A stretch of 5,632 bases of DNA, from positions 1-5,632 of the forward strand of contig JACQVC010000055.1 in the NCBI GenBank assembly GCA_016209995.1, written 5' to 3'. The stretch's first letter is position 1, and each line of letters opens with the position of its first letter. This stretch comes from Gemmatimonadota bacterium. GTDB lineage: Bacteria; Gemmatimonadota; Gemmatimonadetes; Longimicrobiales; Gaopeijiaceae. A program made the translations under genes and the position numbers. Shown piece after piece: positions 1 through 5,397 of this stretch. The notes under the pieces are model-generated. The model saw only the letters and a list, made by a program, of their open reading frames with translations. It did not search any database and was not told where the DNA came from.

Positions 1-464
1 AGTCCGCGGGCCGCATGTCTGAGATCACGTATGAGCGTCATGGGTGAAGCCTCGCGCGCAGTTCAAAAGAGGCAGCTCGGAGCACACGATCCCATCACAG
101 GCCCTGACAAGAAGCGTGCCCGTGGCCTCGATCTTGTAATCGTTTGCGTGTCAACTAGATAGATTGTCCTTCGGGGGGCCCGATCTGGCCGCGGTCACCG
201 CGAGCGAACACTGCGTCCCAGAATCGCACGTGCGCCGTCAAGACCCCCGTCCCGCAGGCTGCTCGTGGGCACCTGTCGTCGCTCGAGAGCGAGCCGAGAG
301 TCCACGCGACAGCCAACCTTTCGCAGAAGTCCGCGGCCCCGCACCGTTCCTCGCTGCCACGTCTCCACTGTTGACAGGAATCCTCACTGCCAGATATGGC
401 TTCCAGGTGAAGACGATGCCGAATGTGCCGGGCGCTCGCTCCAGGCGTTGATGCGGGAGGCGGT
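1..464. other. Leader region upstream of senA without a convincing gene
   Basis: I find no supportable gene here. Frame 1 on the + strand is open from the window edge to a TAG at 160-162, but its third codon positions are not GC-rich, unlike the real genes here, and the product resembles nothing I know. The longer open frames on both strands are typical of chance frames in GC-rich DNA and run on into senA in antisense. The stretch holds small inverted repeats, such as CGCGGT-C-ACCGCG at 190-202, and an AT-richer patch near 134-166. It most likely holds the end of whatever lies to the left plus the senA control region. Confidence 0.5.
371..400 (+). promoter_or_regulatory. Possible sigma70-type promoter for senAB
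   Basis: A perfect TTGACA (-35) sits at 371-376. An 18-base gap leads to a weak -10, TATGGC, at 395-400, which matches only the TAT of TATAAT. Transcription would begin near 407, about 58 bases before the chosen senA start. The -35 match is good, but the -10 is poor and the spacing is one base longer than ideal, so this is only a candidate. Confidence 0.27.
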
Positions 465-1829
465 ATGGGGGTGATGAAGGACGTGGTCGGTACGTTGCGA
501 GATGGCAGGGAACCTGCGATGACCGTCGCTGAGCTCGCCCAGTGGGTATTCGACGCCCGCGAGCGCACGATCGAGATCGCGAGTGATCTCACCGATGCGC
601 AGCTGCTGGGACCGCGGCTGCCCATCGTGAATCCACTCCTGTGGGAGATCGGACACGTTGCGTGGTTCCAGGAGCAGTGGGTGCTCCGCCACGTGTGCAA
701 GGAGCGGGCGGGCCGCGCCGACGCGGATGCGCTCTGGGACTCCATCGCCATCCCGCATGACGTGCGCTGGGACCTGCCCCTTCCCTCGCGCGAGGACACG
801 CTCGCGTACATGCGGAGCGTGCGGGATCGCGTGATCGAGCGGCTGCAGCGAGGCGAGGCGAGCGATGCGCTCCGCTATTTCGCTCGCTACACGGTCTTCC
901 ACGAGGACATGCACACCGAAGCCTTCACCTACACCCGCCAGACGCTGGGCTACCCCCCGCCGCCCGTCTCACTCGCGGAGCGCCAGTCGGGCTCGGCAGC
1001 GTCTGGCGGCGAGGATCTCCGGGGCGACGTGGTGGTTCCTGCCGGCACGTTCTTCCTGGGCGCGACACGAGACTCGCCGTTCGTCTTCGACAACGAGAAA
1101 TGGGCGCACCCCGTGCAGGTCGAGGCGTTCGCGATCGCGCGGGCACCCGTGACCCAGGCCGAGTTCGCCACGTTCGTGGAGGATGGTGGGTACGGGCGCC
1201 GAAATTGGTGGAGCGACGAGGGCTGGCGCTGGCGCGCGTCGGCAAACGCCGCGCACCCCGTGTACTGGCAGCGCGACTCGGATGGCTCCTGGCTCCGGCG
1301 TCATTTTGATCATTGGGTTCGGCTGGAGGCGAATCTGCCGGTGATTCACGTGAACTGGTACGAGGCGGAAGCGTACTGTCGCTGGGCGGGCCGCCGCCTT
1401 CCGGCGGAAGCGGAATGGGAAGCGGCAGCTTGCGGCGATCAGGGGGCCGACCGTCGCACCTCCTCGCCTCGCAAGCGCACCTACCCCTGGGGCGACCGCA
1501 CGCCGACCGACGAACAGGCCAACCTCGACTGGCGCGCCATGGGGTGCATCGCCGTGGAAGCGCTCCCAGATGGCGACAGCGCGTTCGGGTGCCGCCAGAT
1601 GATAGGAAATGTTTGGGAATGGACGAGCACGGCCTTCCTGCCCTATCCCGGCTTCGAGGCCGACGCGTACAAGGAGTACTCGGAACCGTGGTTCGGCACG
1701 CGGAAGGTCCTGCGCGGTGGCTCTTGGGCGACGCGCTCTCGCCTGATCCGCAACACGTACCGCAACTTCTATACGCCCGACCGGCGGGATGTCTGGGCCG
1801 GATTCCGGACCTGCGCCCTCGAGACGTGA
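465..1829 (+). CDS. senA: SenA-like selenoneine synthase (EgtB-family iron enzyme)
   Basis: 454 residues. Residues about 20-165 form a DinB/EgtB N-terminal domain with the three expected iron ligands: H64 (in GHVAWFQE), H146 and H150 (in FHEDMHTEAF). Residues about 188-452 form an FGE-sulfatase domain with GNVWEWTS at 381-388, VLRGGSWATRSR at 415-426 and a C-terminal NTYRNFYTPDRRDVWAGFRTC. This is the EgtB family, whose members join a sulfur or selenium donor to hercynine. Because the next gene is a SenB-type glycosyltransferase, I call it SenA, which forms the C-Se bond from hercynine and a selenosugar in the cytoplasm. The ATG at 465 follows GGGAGG (455-460). Other in-frame starts are ATG 423, GTG 471, ATG 474 and ATG 519. 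The stop overlaps the senB start by four bases. An EgtB acting on a sulfur donor is the alternative; family membership is near certain, the selenium role less so. Confidence 0.85.
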   Translation: MGVMKDVVGTLRDGREPAMTVAELAQWVFDARERTIEIASDLTDAQLLGPRLPIVNPLLWEIGHVAWFQEQWVLRHVCKERAGRADADALWDSIAIPHDVRWDLPLPSREDTLAYMRSVRDRVIERLQRGEASDALRYFARYTVFHEDMHTEAFTYTRQTLGYPPPPVSLAERQSGSAASGGEDLRGDVVVPAGTFFLGATRDSPFVFDNEKWAHPVQVEAFAIARAPVTQAEFATFVEDGGYGRRNWWSDEGWRWRASANAAHPVYWQRDSDGSWLRRHFDHWVRLEANLPVIHVNWYEAEAYCRWAGRRLPAEAEWEAAACGDQGADRRTSSPRKRTYPWGDRTPTDEQANLDWRAMGCIAVEALPDGDSAFGCRQMIGNVWEWTSTAFLPYPGFEADAYKEYSEPWFGTRKVLRGGSWATRSRLIRNTYRNFYTPDRRDVWAGFRTCALET

Positions 1830-2776
1830 GAGTCCTCATCATCACGCCGGCGCCACGCCACTCGCGGGCCGGCAACCGCGTCACCGCTCGGCGGTGGGCG
1901 GCTCTTCTCCGGCGGCTGGGTCACCGCGTCTCCATCGACGAGGAGTACCGCGCACAGCCGTGCGACCTCGTCGTCGCGCTACACGCGCGCAAGAGCGCCG
2001 AGTCCGTCGAGCGCGTCCGCTCGCTGCGGACGGACATCCCCGTAGTACTGGCCCTCACGGGCACGGACGTATACGGAGATATCCACACGTCCGCGCCCGC
2101 ACGGCGCTCGCTGGAGCTGGCGTGGCGTCTGGTCGTGCTGCAGCCGCTGGCGATCGACGAGCTGACCGAGCGACTTCGCCCGAAGGCGCGTGTGATCTAC
2201 CAGTCCGCGCGCCAGCCGCCCGGTGACTGCGTGCGGGACCCGCGCTTCTTCGACGCATGCGTGTTGGGCCACCTGCGGCCCGTGAAGGACCCCCTGCGCG
2301 CAGCGCTGGCGGCGCGTCTCCTTCCCGGCTCATCCCGAATTCGCATCCAACAGGTGGGCGCGGCGCTCAGCGAAGACATCGAGCAGGAAGCCCGCGCGGA
2401 AGAAGCGCAGAATCCGCGCTACCGCTGGCTGGGCGAGCGCCCGCGTTTGGAGGCGCTTCGCATCCTGGCCCGCTCTCGCGTACTCGTTCTCACGTCGAAA
2501 CTGGAAGGCGGTGCGAACGTCGTCTCCGAGGCCATCGCCTGCGGCGTGCCGGTGCTTTCCGCTCGCATCCCCGGCTCGATCGGCATTCTCGGCCCGGACT
2601 ACCCGGGCTATTTCCCGGTGGGCGACGCGCAGGCGCTGGCGACGCTTCTCCTGCGGGCCGAGGCCGATGCCCGGTTCTATGCGGACCTCGAGACCTGGTG
2701 CGTCCGCTTGGCAGCGCTCGTGGATCCTCGCCGGGAGTGCGAGGACTGGTCGAGGCTCCTGGCGGAGCTTTCCTGA
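1826..2776 (+). CDS. senB: SenB-like selenosugar synthase (GT-B glycosyltransferase)
   Basis: 316 residues from a GTG that overlaps the senA stop (GTGA at 1826-1829), so the two are very likely translationally coupled; no clear ribosome site of its own is seen. The N-terminal Rossmann half starts RVLIITPAPRHSRAGNRVTA (2-21), followed by CDLVVALHARKSAES (46-60), ALTGTDVYGDIHT (76-88) and RLVVLQPL (101-108). The C-terminal half has GHLRPVKDPLRAA (148-160) and the donor-site motif KLEGGANVVSEAIACGVPVL (225-244), with the spaced glutamates E227 and E235 usual in GT-B retaining enzymes. The N-terminal wording matches my memory of the family now named SenB, which makes a selenosugar from selenophosphate and a UDP-sugar such as UDP-GlcNAc. 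Its product would feed SenA. The length is normal for the family. A plain glycosyltransferase is the fallback call. Confidence 0.87.
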   Translation: MRVLIITPAPRHSRAGNRVTARRWAALLRRLGHRVSIDEEYRAQPCDLVVALHARKSAESVERVRSLRTDIPVVLALTGTDVYGDIHTSAPARRSLELAWRLVVLQPLAIDELTERLRPKARVIYQSARQPPGDCVRDPRFFDACVLGHLRPVKDPLRAALAARLLPGSSRIRIQQVGAALSEDIEQEARAEEAQNPRYRWLGERPRLEALRILARSRVLVLTSKLEGGANVVSEAIACGVPVLSARIPGSIGILGPDYPGYFPVGDAQALATLLLRAEADARFYADLETWCVRLAALVDPRRECEDWSRLLAELS

Positions 2777-2895
2777 ACGGCTCTTCCCAGATCGCCCGCT
2801 CCCTGCCGGGCTCGTATGTTATTTTCGATCCGGCTCCGGACCGCCGCGTCGCTTCCGGACGGGAATCGCATCCACTAACCATCGCCAAGCACCCT

Positions 2896-3960
2896 GTGCA
2901 AACCGCCCTCACCATCTCAGGTCGCGCTGCGCCGCTGCTGGGTGTCCTGATCGGAGCCTTCGCATTCCCGGCATTAGCCGCGCAGCGCCCGGGCGCCAGC
3001 TACCCCGCGGACGCGACGTACCAGATCGCGGACGAGGCGTGGGGCGAGCTTCCCACTGGTAGAGTCTGGGGAGCCACGAGCGCGGTGCACGTCGCGCCCG
3101 ACCGCATGCATGTGTGGGTGGCCGACCGGTGCGGTCAGACCACCTGTGTAGGCCGGAGCGATGTGGATCCCGTGCTCCTGTTCGACCCTGAAGGTCGGTT
3201 GGTGCGGAGCTTCGGGAAGGGGCTCTTCGCCTGGCCCCACGGCCTCCACGTCGACCGGGAGGGCAATGTGTGGGTGGCTGACGCCACGAGCGCCGGCCAG
3301 GCGGAGCCCGCGGGGCTAGGGCACGTGGTGTACAAGTTCAGCCCCGAGGGCCGGCTGCTCATGACGCTCGGCCAGAAGGGGGGCGCAGGAAGAGGCCCGA
3401 ACACGTTCCGGAAACCCACAGGCGTCGTCGTGGCGCCGAATGGCGACATCTTCATCGCCGACGGGCACGGCGACGATGGCAACAACCGCATCGTCAAGCT
3501 CGCTAGCGACGGCCGCTTCCTGAAGGAGTGGGGGAGCACCGGATCCGGGGCCGGAGAGTTCCGCGAGCCGCACGCCCTGGCAATGGATTCACGTGGCCGG
3601 CTCTTCGTGGGCGACCGCGGGAACCACAGGATCCAGATCTTCGACCAGGAAGGAACGCACCTGGCGACGTGGACCCAGTTCGGGAGCCCGAGCGGGCTCT
3701 ACATCGATGGAAATGACGTGCTCTACGCCGCCGACTCGGACTCGAACGCCCGCCGCAACCCCGGTTGGCGGAGAGGCATCTACATCGGGAGCGCGCGCGA
3801 CGGCTGGGTCACGGCCTTCATCCCGGATCCCGAGCCCAACCCCGACGCGCTGGTCACCAGCGGGGCTGAGGGCGTCACCGCGGACGGTCTTGGCAACGTG
3901 TATGGTGCCGAAGTCGGGCCGCGGACCGTCAAGAAGTACCAGAAGGTGGGTGGGAGCTGA
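2896..3960 (+). CDS. Secreted NHL-repeat beta-propeller protein
   Basis: 354 residues if it starts at GTG 2896. The frame is open upstream but has no ATG, GTG or TTG between the senB stop and this codon, and no clear Shine-Dalgarno sequence is seen, so the start is the weak point. The first 30 residues look like a signal peptide: R10, a hydrophobic run (about 11-26) and cleavage near PALAA-QRP (25-32). The mature part holds repeated NHL blades: PHGLHVDREGNVWVAD (114-129), FSPEGRLLMTLG (148-159), PTGVVVAPNGDIFIADG (174-190), PHALAMDSRGRLFVGDRGNH (225-244) and GLYIDGNDVLYAAD (267-280). It resembles the propeller of peptidyl-alpha-hydroxyglycine amidating lyases, but I would not assign that activity. 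It begins 119 bases after senB on the same strand. A role in selenium handling is not shown. Confidence 0.8.
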   Translation: MQTALTISGRAAPLLGVLIGAFAFPALAAQRPGASYPADATYQIADEAWGELPTGRVWGATSAVHVAPDRMHVWVADRCGQTTCVGRSDVDPVLLFDPEGRLVRSFGKGLFAWPHGLHVDREGNVWVADATSAGQAEPAGLGHVVYKFSPEGRLLMTLGQKGGAGRGPNTFRKPTGVVVAPNGDIFIADGHGDDGNNRIVKLASDGRFLKEWGSTGSGAGEFREPHALAMDSRGRLFVGDRGNHRIQIFDQEGTHLATWTQFGSPSGLYIDGNDVLYAADSDSNARRNPGWRRGIYIGSARDGWVTAFIPDPEPNPDALVTSGAEGVTADGLGNVYGAEVGPRTVKKYQKVGGS

Positions 3961-4065
3961 ACGCACTAGAGCCCCCGATAGAGCCCCTGACGATCCTTCC
4001 TCAGGACCGCAACGGGGCCCTCGTGCCGCGGCGCACGGGCCGCGCCTCAAATCGGTGGAGAAGCC

Positions 4066-4383
4066 ATGCAGACGAACCTGTTCTCCCAGCCCGCGGGGCC
4101 GATCCCGGAGGAGGTCGTGGAAGTCCTGGCCTCCTCGGCGGGGGTCCGCATCGAGAGGATCGTTTCGCAAGGGCACGCTTCGCCCCCGGGGCTCTGGTAC
4201 AACCAGGCCGAGAACGAGTGGGTGGCCGTCCTGACGGGGAGCGCCCGCCTTACGTTGAGGGATCCGGACGAGACGCTGGATCTCCGTGACGGCGACTACG
4301 TCCTTATTCGTGCCCACCGGCCGCACCGCGTGGACTGGACGCAGCCAGACCGATTGACGGTCTGGCTCGCCGTCTTCTACTGA
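4066..4383 (+). CDS. Small cupin-domain protein
   Basis: 105 residues, a complete single-domain cupin. GTGGAG (4055-4060) lies six bases before the ATG. Cupin motif 1 is at about 37-62, with H37, Q47, E49 and E51 in a stretch ending WVAVLTGSARL. Motif 2 is at about 75-91, DGDYVLIRAHRPHRVDW, with H84 and H87. These histidines and acidic residues suit a bound divalent metal. The N-terminal VRIERIVSQGHASPPGLWY is typical of a widespread family of about 100-110 residues whose reaction is unknown to me. It follows the NHL gene by 105 bases in the same direction, so it may be co-transcribed or have its own promoter. The last codons contain a strong hairpin, and the gene ends 25 bases before the cassette region. 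Confidence 0.85.
   Translation: MQTNLFSQPAGPIPEEVVEVLASSAGVRIERIVSQGHASPPGLWYNQAENEWVAVLTGSARLTLRDPDETLDLRDGDYVLIRAHRPHRVDWTQPDRLTVWLAVFY
4343..4367. repeat. Perfect 10-bp hairpin inside the 3' end of the cupin gene
   Basis: AGCCAGACCG at 4343-4352 and CGGTCTGGCT at 4358-4367 are exact reverse complements around the loop ATTGA. A further GACG/CGTC pair (4338-4341 with 4371-4374) could extend the stem across an internal bulge. The stop codon follows at 4381-4383. No T-run follows on either strand, so it does not look like a standard intrinsic terminator. It could stabilise the mRNA end or slow transcription between the facing cupin and hicA genes, or be chance in coding DNA. Confidence 0.5.
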
Positions 4384-4385
4384 GC

Positions 4386-4415
4386 CTCGGTGTTGACGCT
4401 TGAGCTCAGTTAGCC
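4386..4415 (-). other. Half attC-like end of the hicBA cassette
   Basis: On the - strand, GGCTAAC (4415-4409) is followed by TGAGCTCAAGCGTC, which looks like the R''-L'' half of an attC. The L'-R' half should follow within about 60-140 bases, but that space is occupied by the 3' end of the intact cupin gene and contains no GTT box on the - strand. The site is therefore truncated or never complete. The 8-base palindrome TGAGCTCA (4401-4408) lies inside it. Confidence 0.35.
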
Positions 4416-4426
4416 GGCAGTCAGAA

Positions 4427-4635
4427 TCACAGCAGCTTGCGGAAGCGCGCGGGCGTGAGACAGCGCGAGCGATTCCGCCCATCGTGAACGCGTTCACAGG
4501 GTTGTGACGCGGGATGGTGACGATGCGCGTGCCGTCGGACATGACGATGTGTTTGCCCTGCCGTACGATGTGGAACACGACCTTCTCAAGGGCGCGGACC
4601 GCGTCGAGGTGATTGACCCCGGGGATGCGGGGCAC
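4427..4635 (-). pseudogene. hicA: hicA toxin gene with a frameshift
   Basis: Read from GTG 4635, the product begins PRIPGVNHLDAVRALEKVVF and continues RQGKHIVMSDGTRIVTIPRH, a clear HicA mRNA interferase (double-stranded-RNA-binding-like fold) with the catalytic histidine at H29. The family's usual glycine in the EKxGF segment is V20. After GGIAR (53-57) the frame breaks. The expected ending LTPARFRKLL plus TGA is present in another frame (4459-4427), so one base, or four, has been lost near 4460-4462. The 209-base span confirms a length not divisible by three. Unshifted, the frame runs on antisense through the cupin and into the NHL gene. Repaired, it would give about 69 residues, normal for HicA. 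It starts two bases after the hicB stop, so coupling was the original plan. A sequencing error is possible. Confidence 0.85.
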
Positions 4636-4637
4636 GG

Positions 4638-4835
4638 CTAGCCTGAGACCTCAACCTCCCGGACTTCGGCACCCTGCAGCAAGTCGTCGCGCGCAGCCAG
4701 GTACTCCTGGATCGCTTCCTGAATGTTCGCGAGAGCTTCCGCGTCGGTCTCACCCTAGGACCAGCAGCCGGGCAGCACTGGGACCGAGACAGCGTAGCCT
4801 TCCTCCGACCGGTGGAGCGCAATCTTGTATTTCAT
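4638..4835 (-). pseudogene. hicB: hicB antitoxin gene with an in-frame TAG stop
   Basis: The start ATG (4835-4833) is preceded on the - strand by a strong GGAGGGAGGA ribosome site. The product begins MKYKIALHRSEEGYAVSVPV, followed by LPGCWS, the degenerate RNase H-like HicB fold. Codon 27 is TAG (4757-4755), where family members have a glutamine before GETDAEALANI; CAG to TAG is one base change. The frame after the stop is intact to the natural TAG at 4640-4638 and encodes a normal HicB tail, IQEAIQEYLAARDDLLQG. Full length would be 65 residues, a short HicB without a separate DNA-binding domain. No ATG or GTG follows closely in frame for restart. The antitoxin is probably not made, which fits the broken toxin beside it. 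Confidence 0.88.
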
Positions 4836-4876
4836 TGGGGTCCTCCCTCCGGAAGATACCGCAGAGCCTGTTGTGC

Positions 4877-4981
4877 GGCTAACGCCCTGGCGCTAAGCTG
4901 CGGCCTGTCACGGCGCGATCAGCCGGTGCGACCCGCACGCCTGCTGGCTCACCCGCCGCCAGCTTCAGCGCCTCGTTATAC
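4877..4981 (-). mobile_element. Integron attC recombination site (105 bp)
   Basis: Outer boxes are GGCTAAC (4877-4883) and GTTATAC (4975-4981), close to the RYYYAAC/GTTRRRY core consensus. Inside, GGCGCTAAGCTGCGGC (4889-4904) pairs with GCCGCCAGCTTCAGCGCC (4955-4972), leaving two unpaired bases, one at 4959 or 4960 and one at 4966, six pairs apart. The 4884-4888 and 4973-4974 bases do not pair and match the unpaired central spacer. The 50-base loop contains its own small hairpin (GTGCG-ACC-CGCAC, 4926-4938). In known attC sites the extra bases lie on the arm nearest the gene they follow; here that is the arm entered first on the - strand, so the site belongs after the gene at 5017-5397. The R boxes mismatch at two places, as expected where cassettes of different origin meet. 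Confidence 0.75.
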
Positions 4982-5016
4982 GTCGTAAACGATGTTCCGA
5001 GTGTTCACCGCGGCGG

Positions 5017-5397
5017 CTACCCTCGCCTTCGCCGCCGGAGTACGGGGGCGAGAGCCCTCAGAGCTTCGTTGACGGCCTCAGAATTGGGGAACACATCCAT
5101 GACCGACGGGTCGAGGACGACAACGTTCGTCCCTTCGCGATAGCGGGCTGCGGTCACACCTCGGACGCCCTTCGAAAAATCGTACTCGGGGCGCATGGTA
5201 TCTCGGTCGACGTCCGCTGCCCGAGGTCTAGCTTTCTCCTTTTTCATGGTCCTCTCGCTCGCGTCTCGTTGCGAGTCTCGCACTGATGATCCTAGTTCGA
5301 GAAAGTAGAGGCGCTCCATGGCGTCCTCCACGGTAGCGTCGTCGGGAAGCTCCCGCACGGCGTCGATGACGCGCTCTTTGATCTTGGATTCAGACAT
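5017..5397 (-). CDS. Possible fused antitoxin-like and conserved hypothetical protein
   Basis: 126 residues from ATG 5397, preceded by AAGGAAGAAGG. Residues 1-34 (MSESKIKERVIDAVRELPDD and on through ATVEDAMERLYFLE) resemble small antitoxin-like proteins that normally run on for about 70-90 residues alone. Residues about 68-123 (RPEYDFSKGVRG at 68-79, YREGTNVVVLDPSVMDVFPN at 84-103, then SEAVNEALRALAP) resemble a separate small family seen near toxin-antitoxin genes. The joint (35-50) looks unlike either. A second start, ATG 5247 (M51), has its own GAGAGGA four bases upstream, so the 76-residue C-terminal protein may be made on its own. This may be two overlapping cassette genes whose stop was lost, or a truly fused protein. 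The R/G-rich tail is RRRRRG. It sits just before the attC, read in the cassette direction. No biochemical function is assigned. Confidence 0.6.
   Translation of the reverse strand: MSESKIKERVIDAVRELPDDATVEDAMERLYFLELGSSVRDSQRDASERTMKKEKARPRAADVDRDTMRPEYDFSKGVRGVTAARYREGTNVVVLDPSVMDVFPNSEAVNEALRALAPVLRRRRRG

Larger units (their letters stand above)
4409..4882 (-). mobile_element. Integron-type gene cassette carrying hicB-hicA
   Basis: Read on the - strand, this segment starts at the GTTAGCC box (4883-4877, with the usual cut after the G) and reaches GGCTAAC (4415-4409). The two 7-base boxes are exact reverse complements. In a mobile cassette the first bases and the R'' box at its tail come from the same circular attC, so this match is what a single cassette should show. 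Inside lie hicB and hicA, both read in the cassette direction with little spare DNA. Toxin-antitoxin pairs are common cargo of sedentary integron arrays. The tail attC is incomplete: no matching GTT box appears beyond 4409 toward the cupin gene. Confidence 0.55.

Noticed and set aside
1..162. Frame 1 open to 162 as the end of an upstream gene
   Set aside because: Third codon positions are not GC-rich and the product is not recognisable.
416..451. Eleven-codon open frame (MPNVPGARSRR) after an AGGTGA site, a possible leader peptide before senA
   Set aside because: No attenuator hairpin or codon run that would suggest regulation; short frames with such sites occur by chance.
155..914. Long - strand open frames overlapping the start of senA (155-811 and 384-914)
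   Set aside because: Antisense to a well-supported gene, with no recognisable domain; typical of GC-rich DNA.
925..1884. 319-codon - strand open frame inside senA
   Set aside because: Arginine-, proline- and serine-rich chance frame opposite the FGE domain of senA.
4016..4041. GC-rich imperfect hairpin between the NHL and cupin genes as a terminator
   Set aside because: The stem is broken by bulges and no T-run follows.
3589..4426. Continuation of the hicA frame antisense through the cupin and NHL genes
   Set aside because: It only arises because hicA is frameshifted; the stretch past GGIAR resembles nothing, while the true HicA ending lies in another frame.
4755..4757. TAG in hicB as a recoded codon, given the selenium genes nearby
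   Set aside because: Selenocysteine uses TGA, not TAG, and family members have glutamine here, so a CAG to TAG change explains it.
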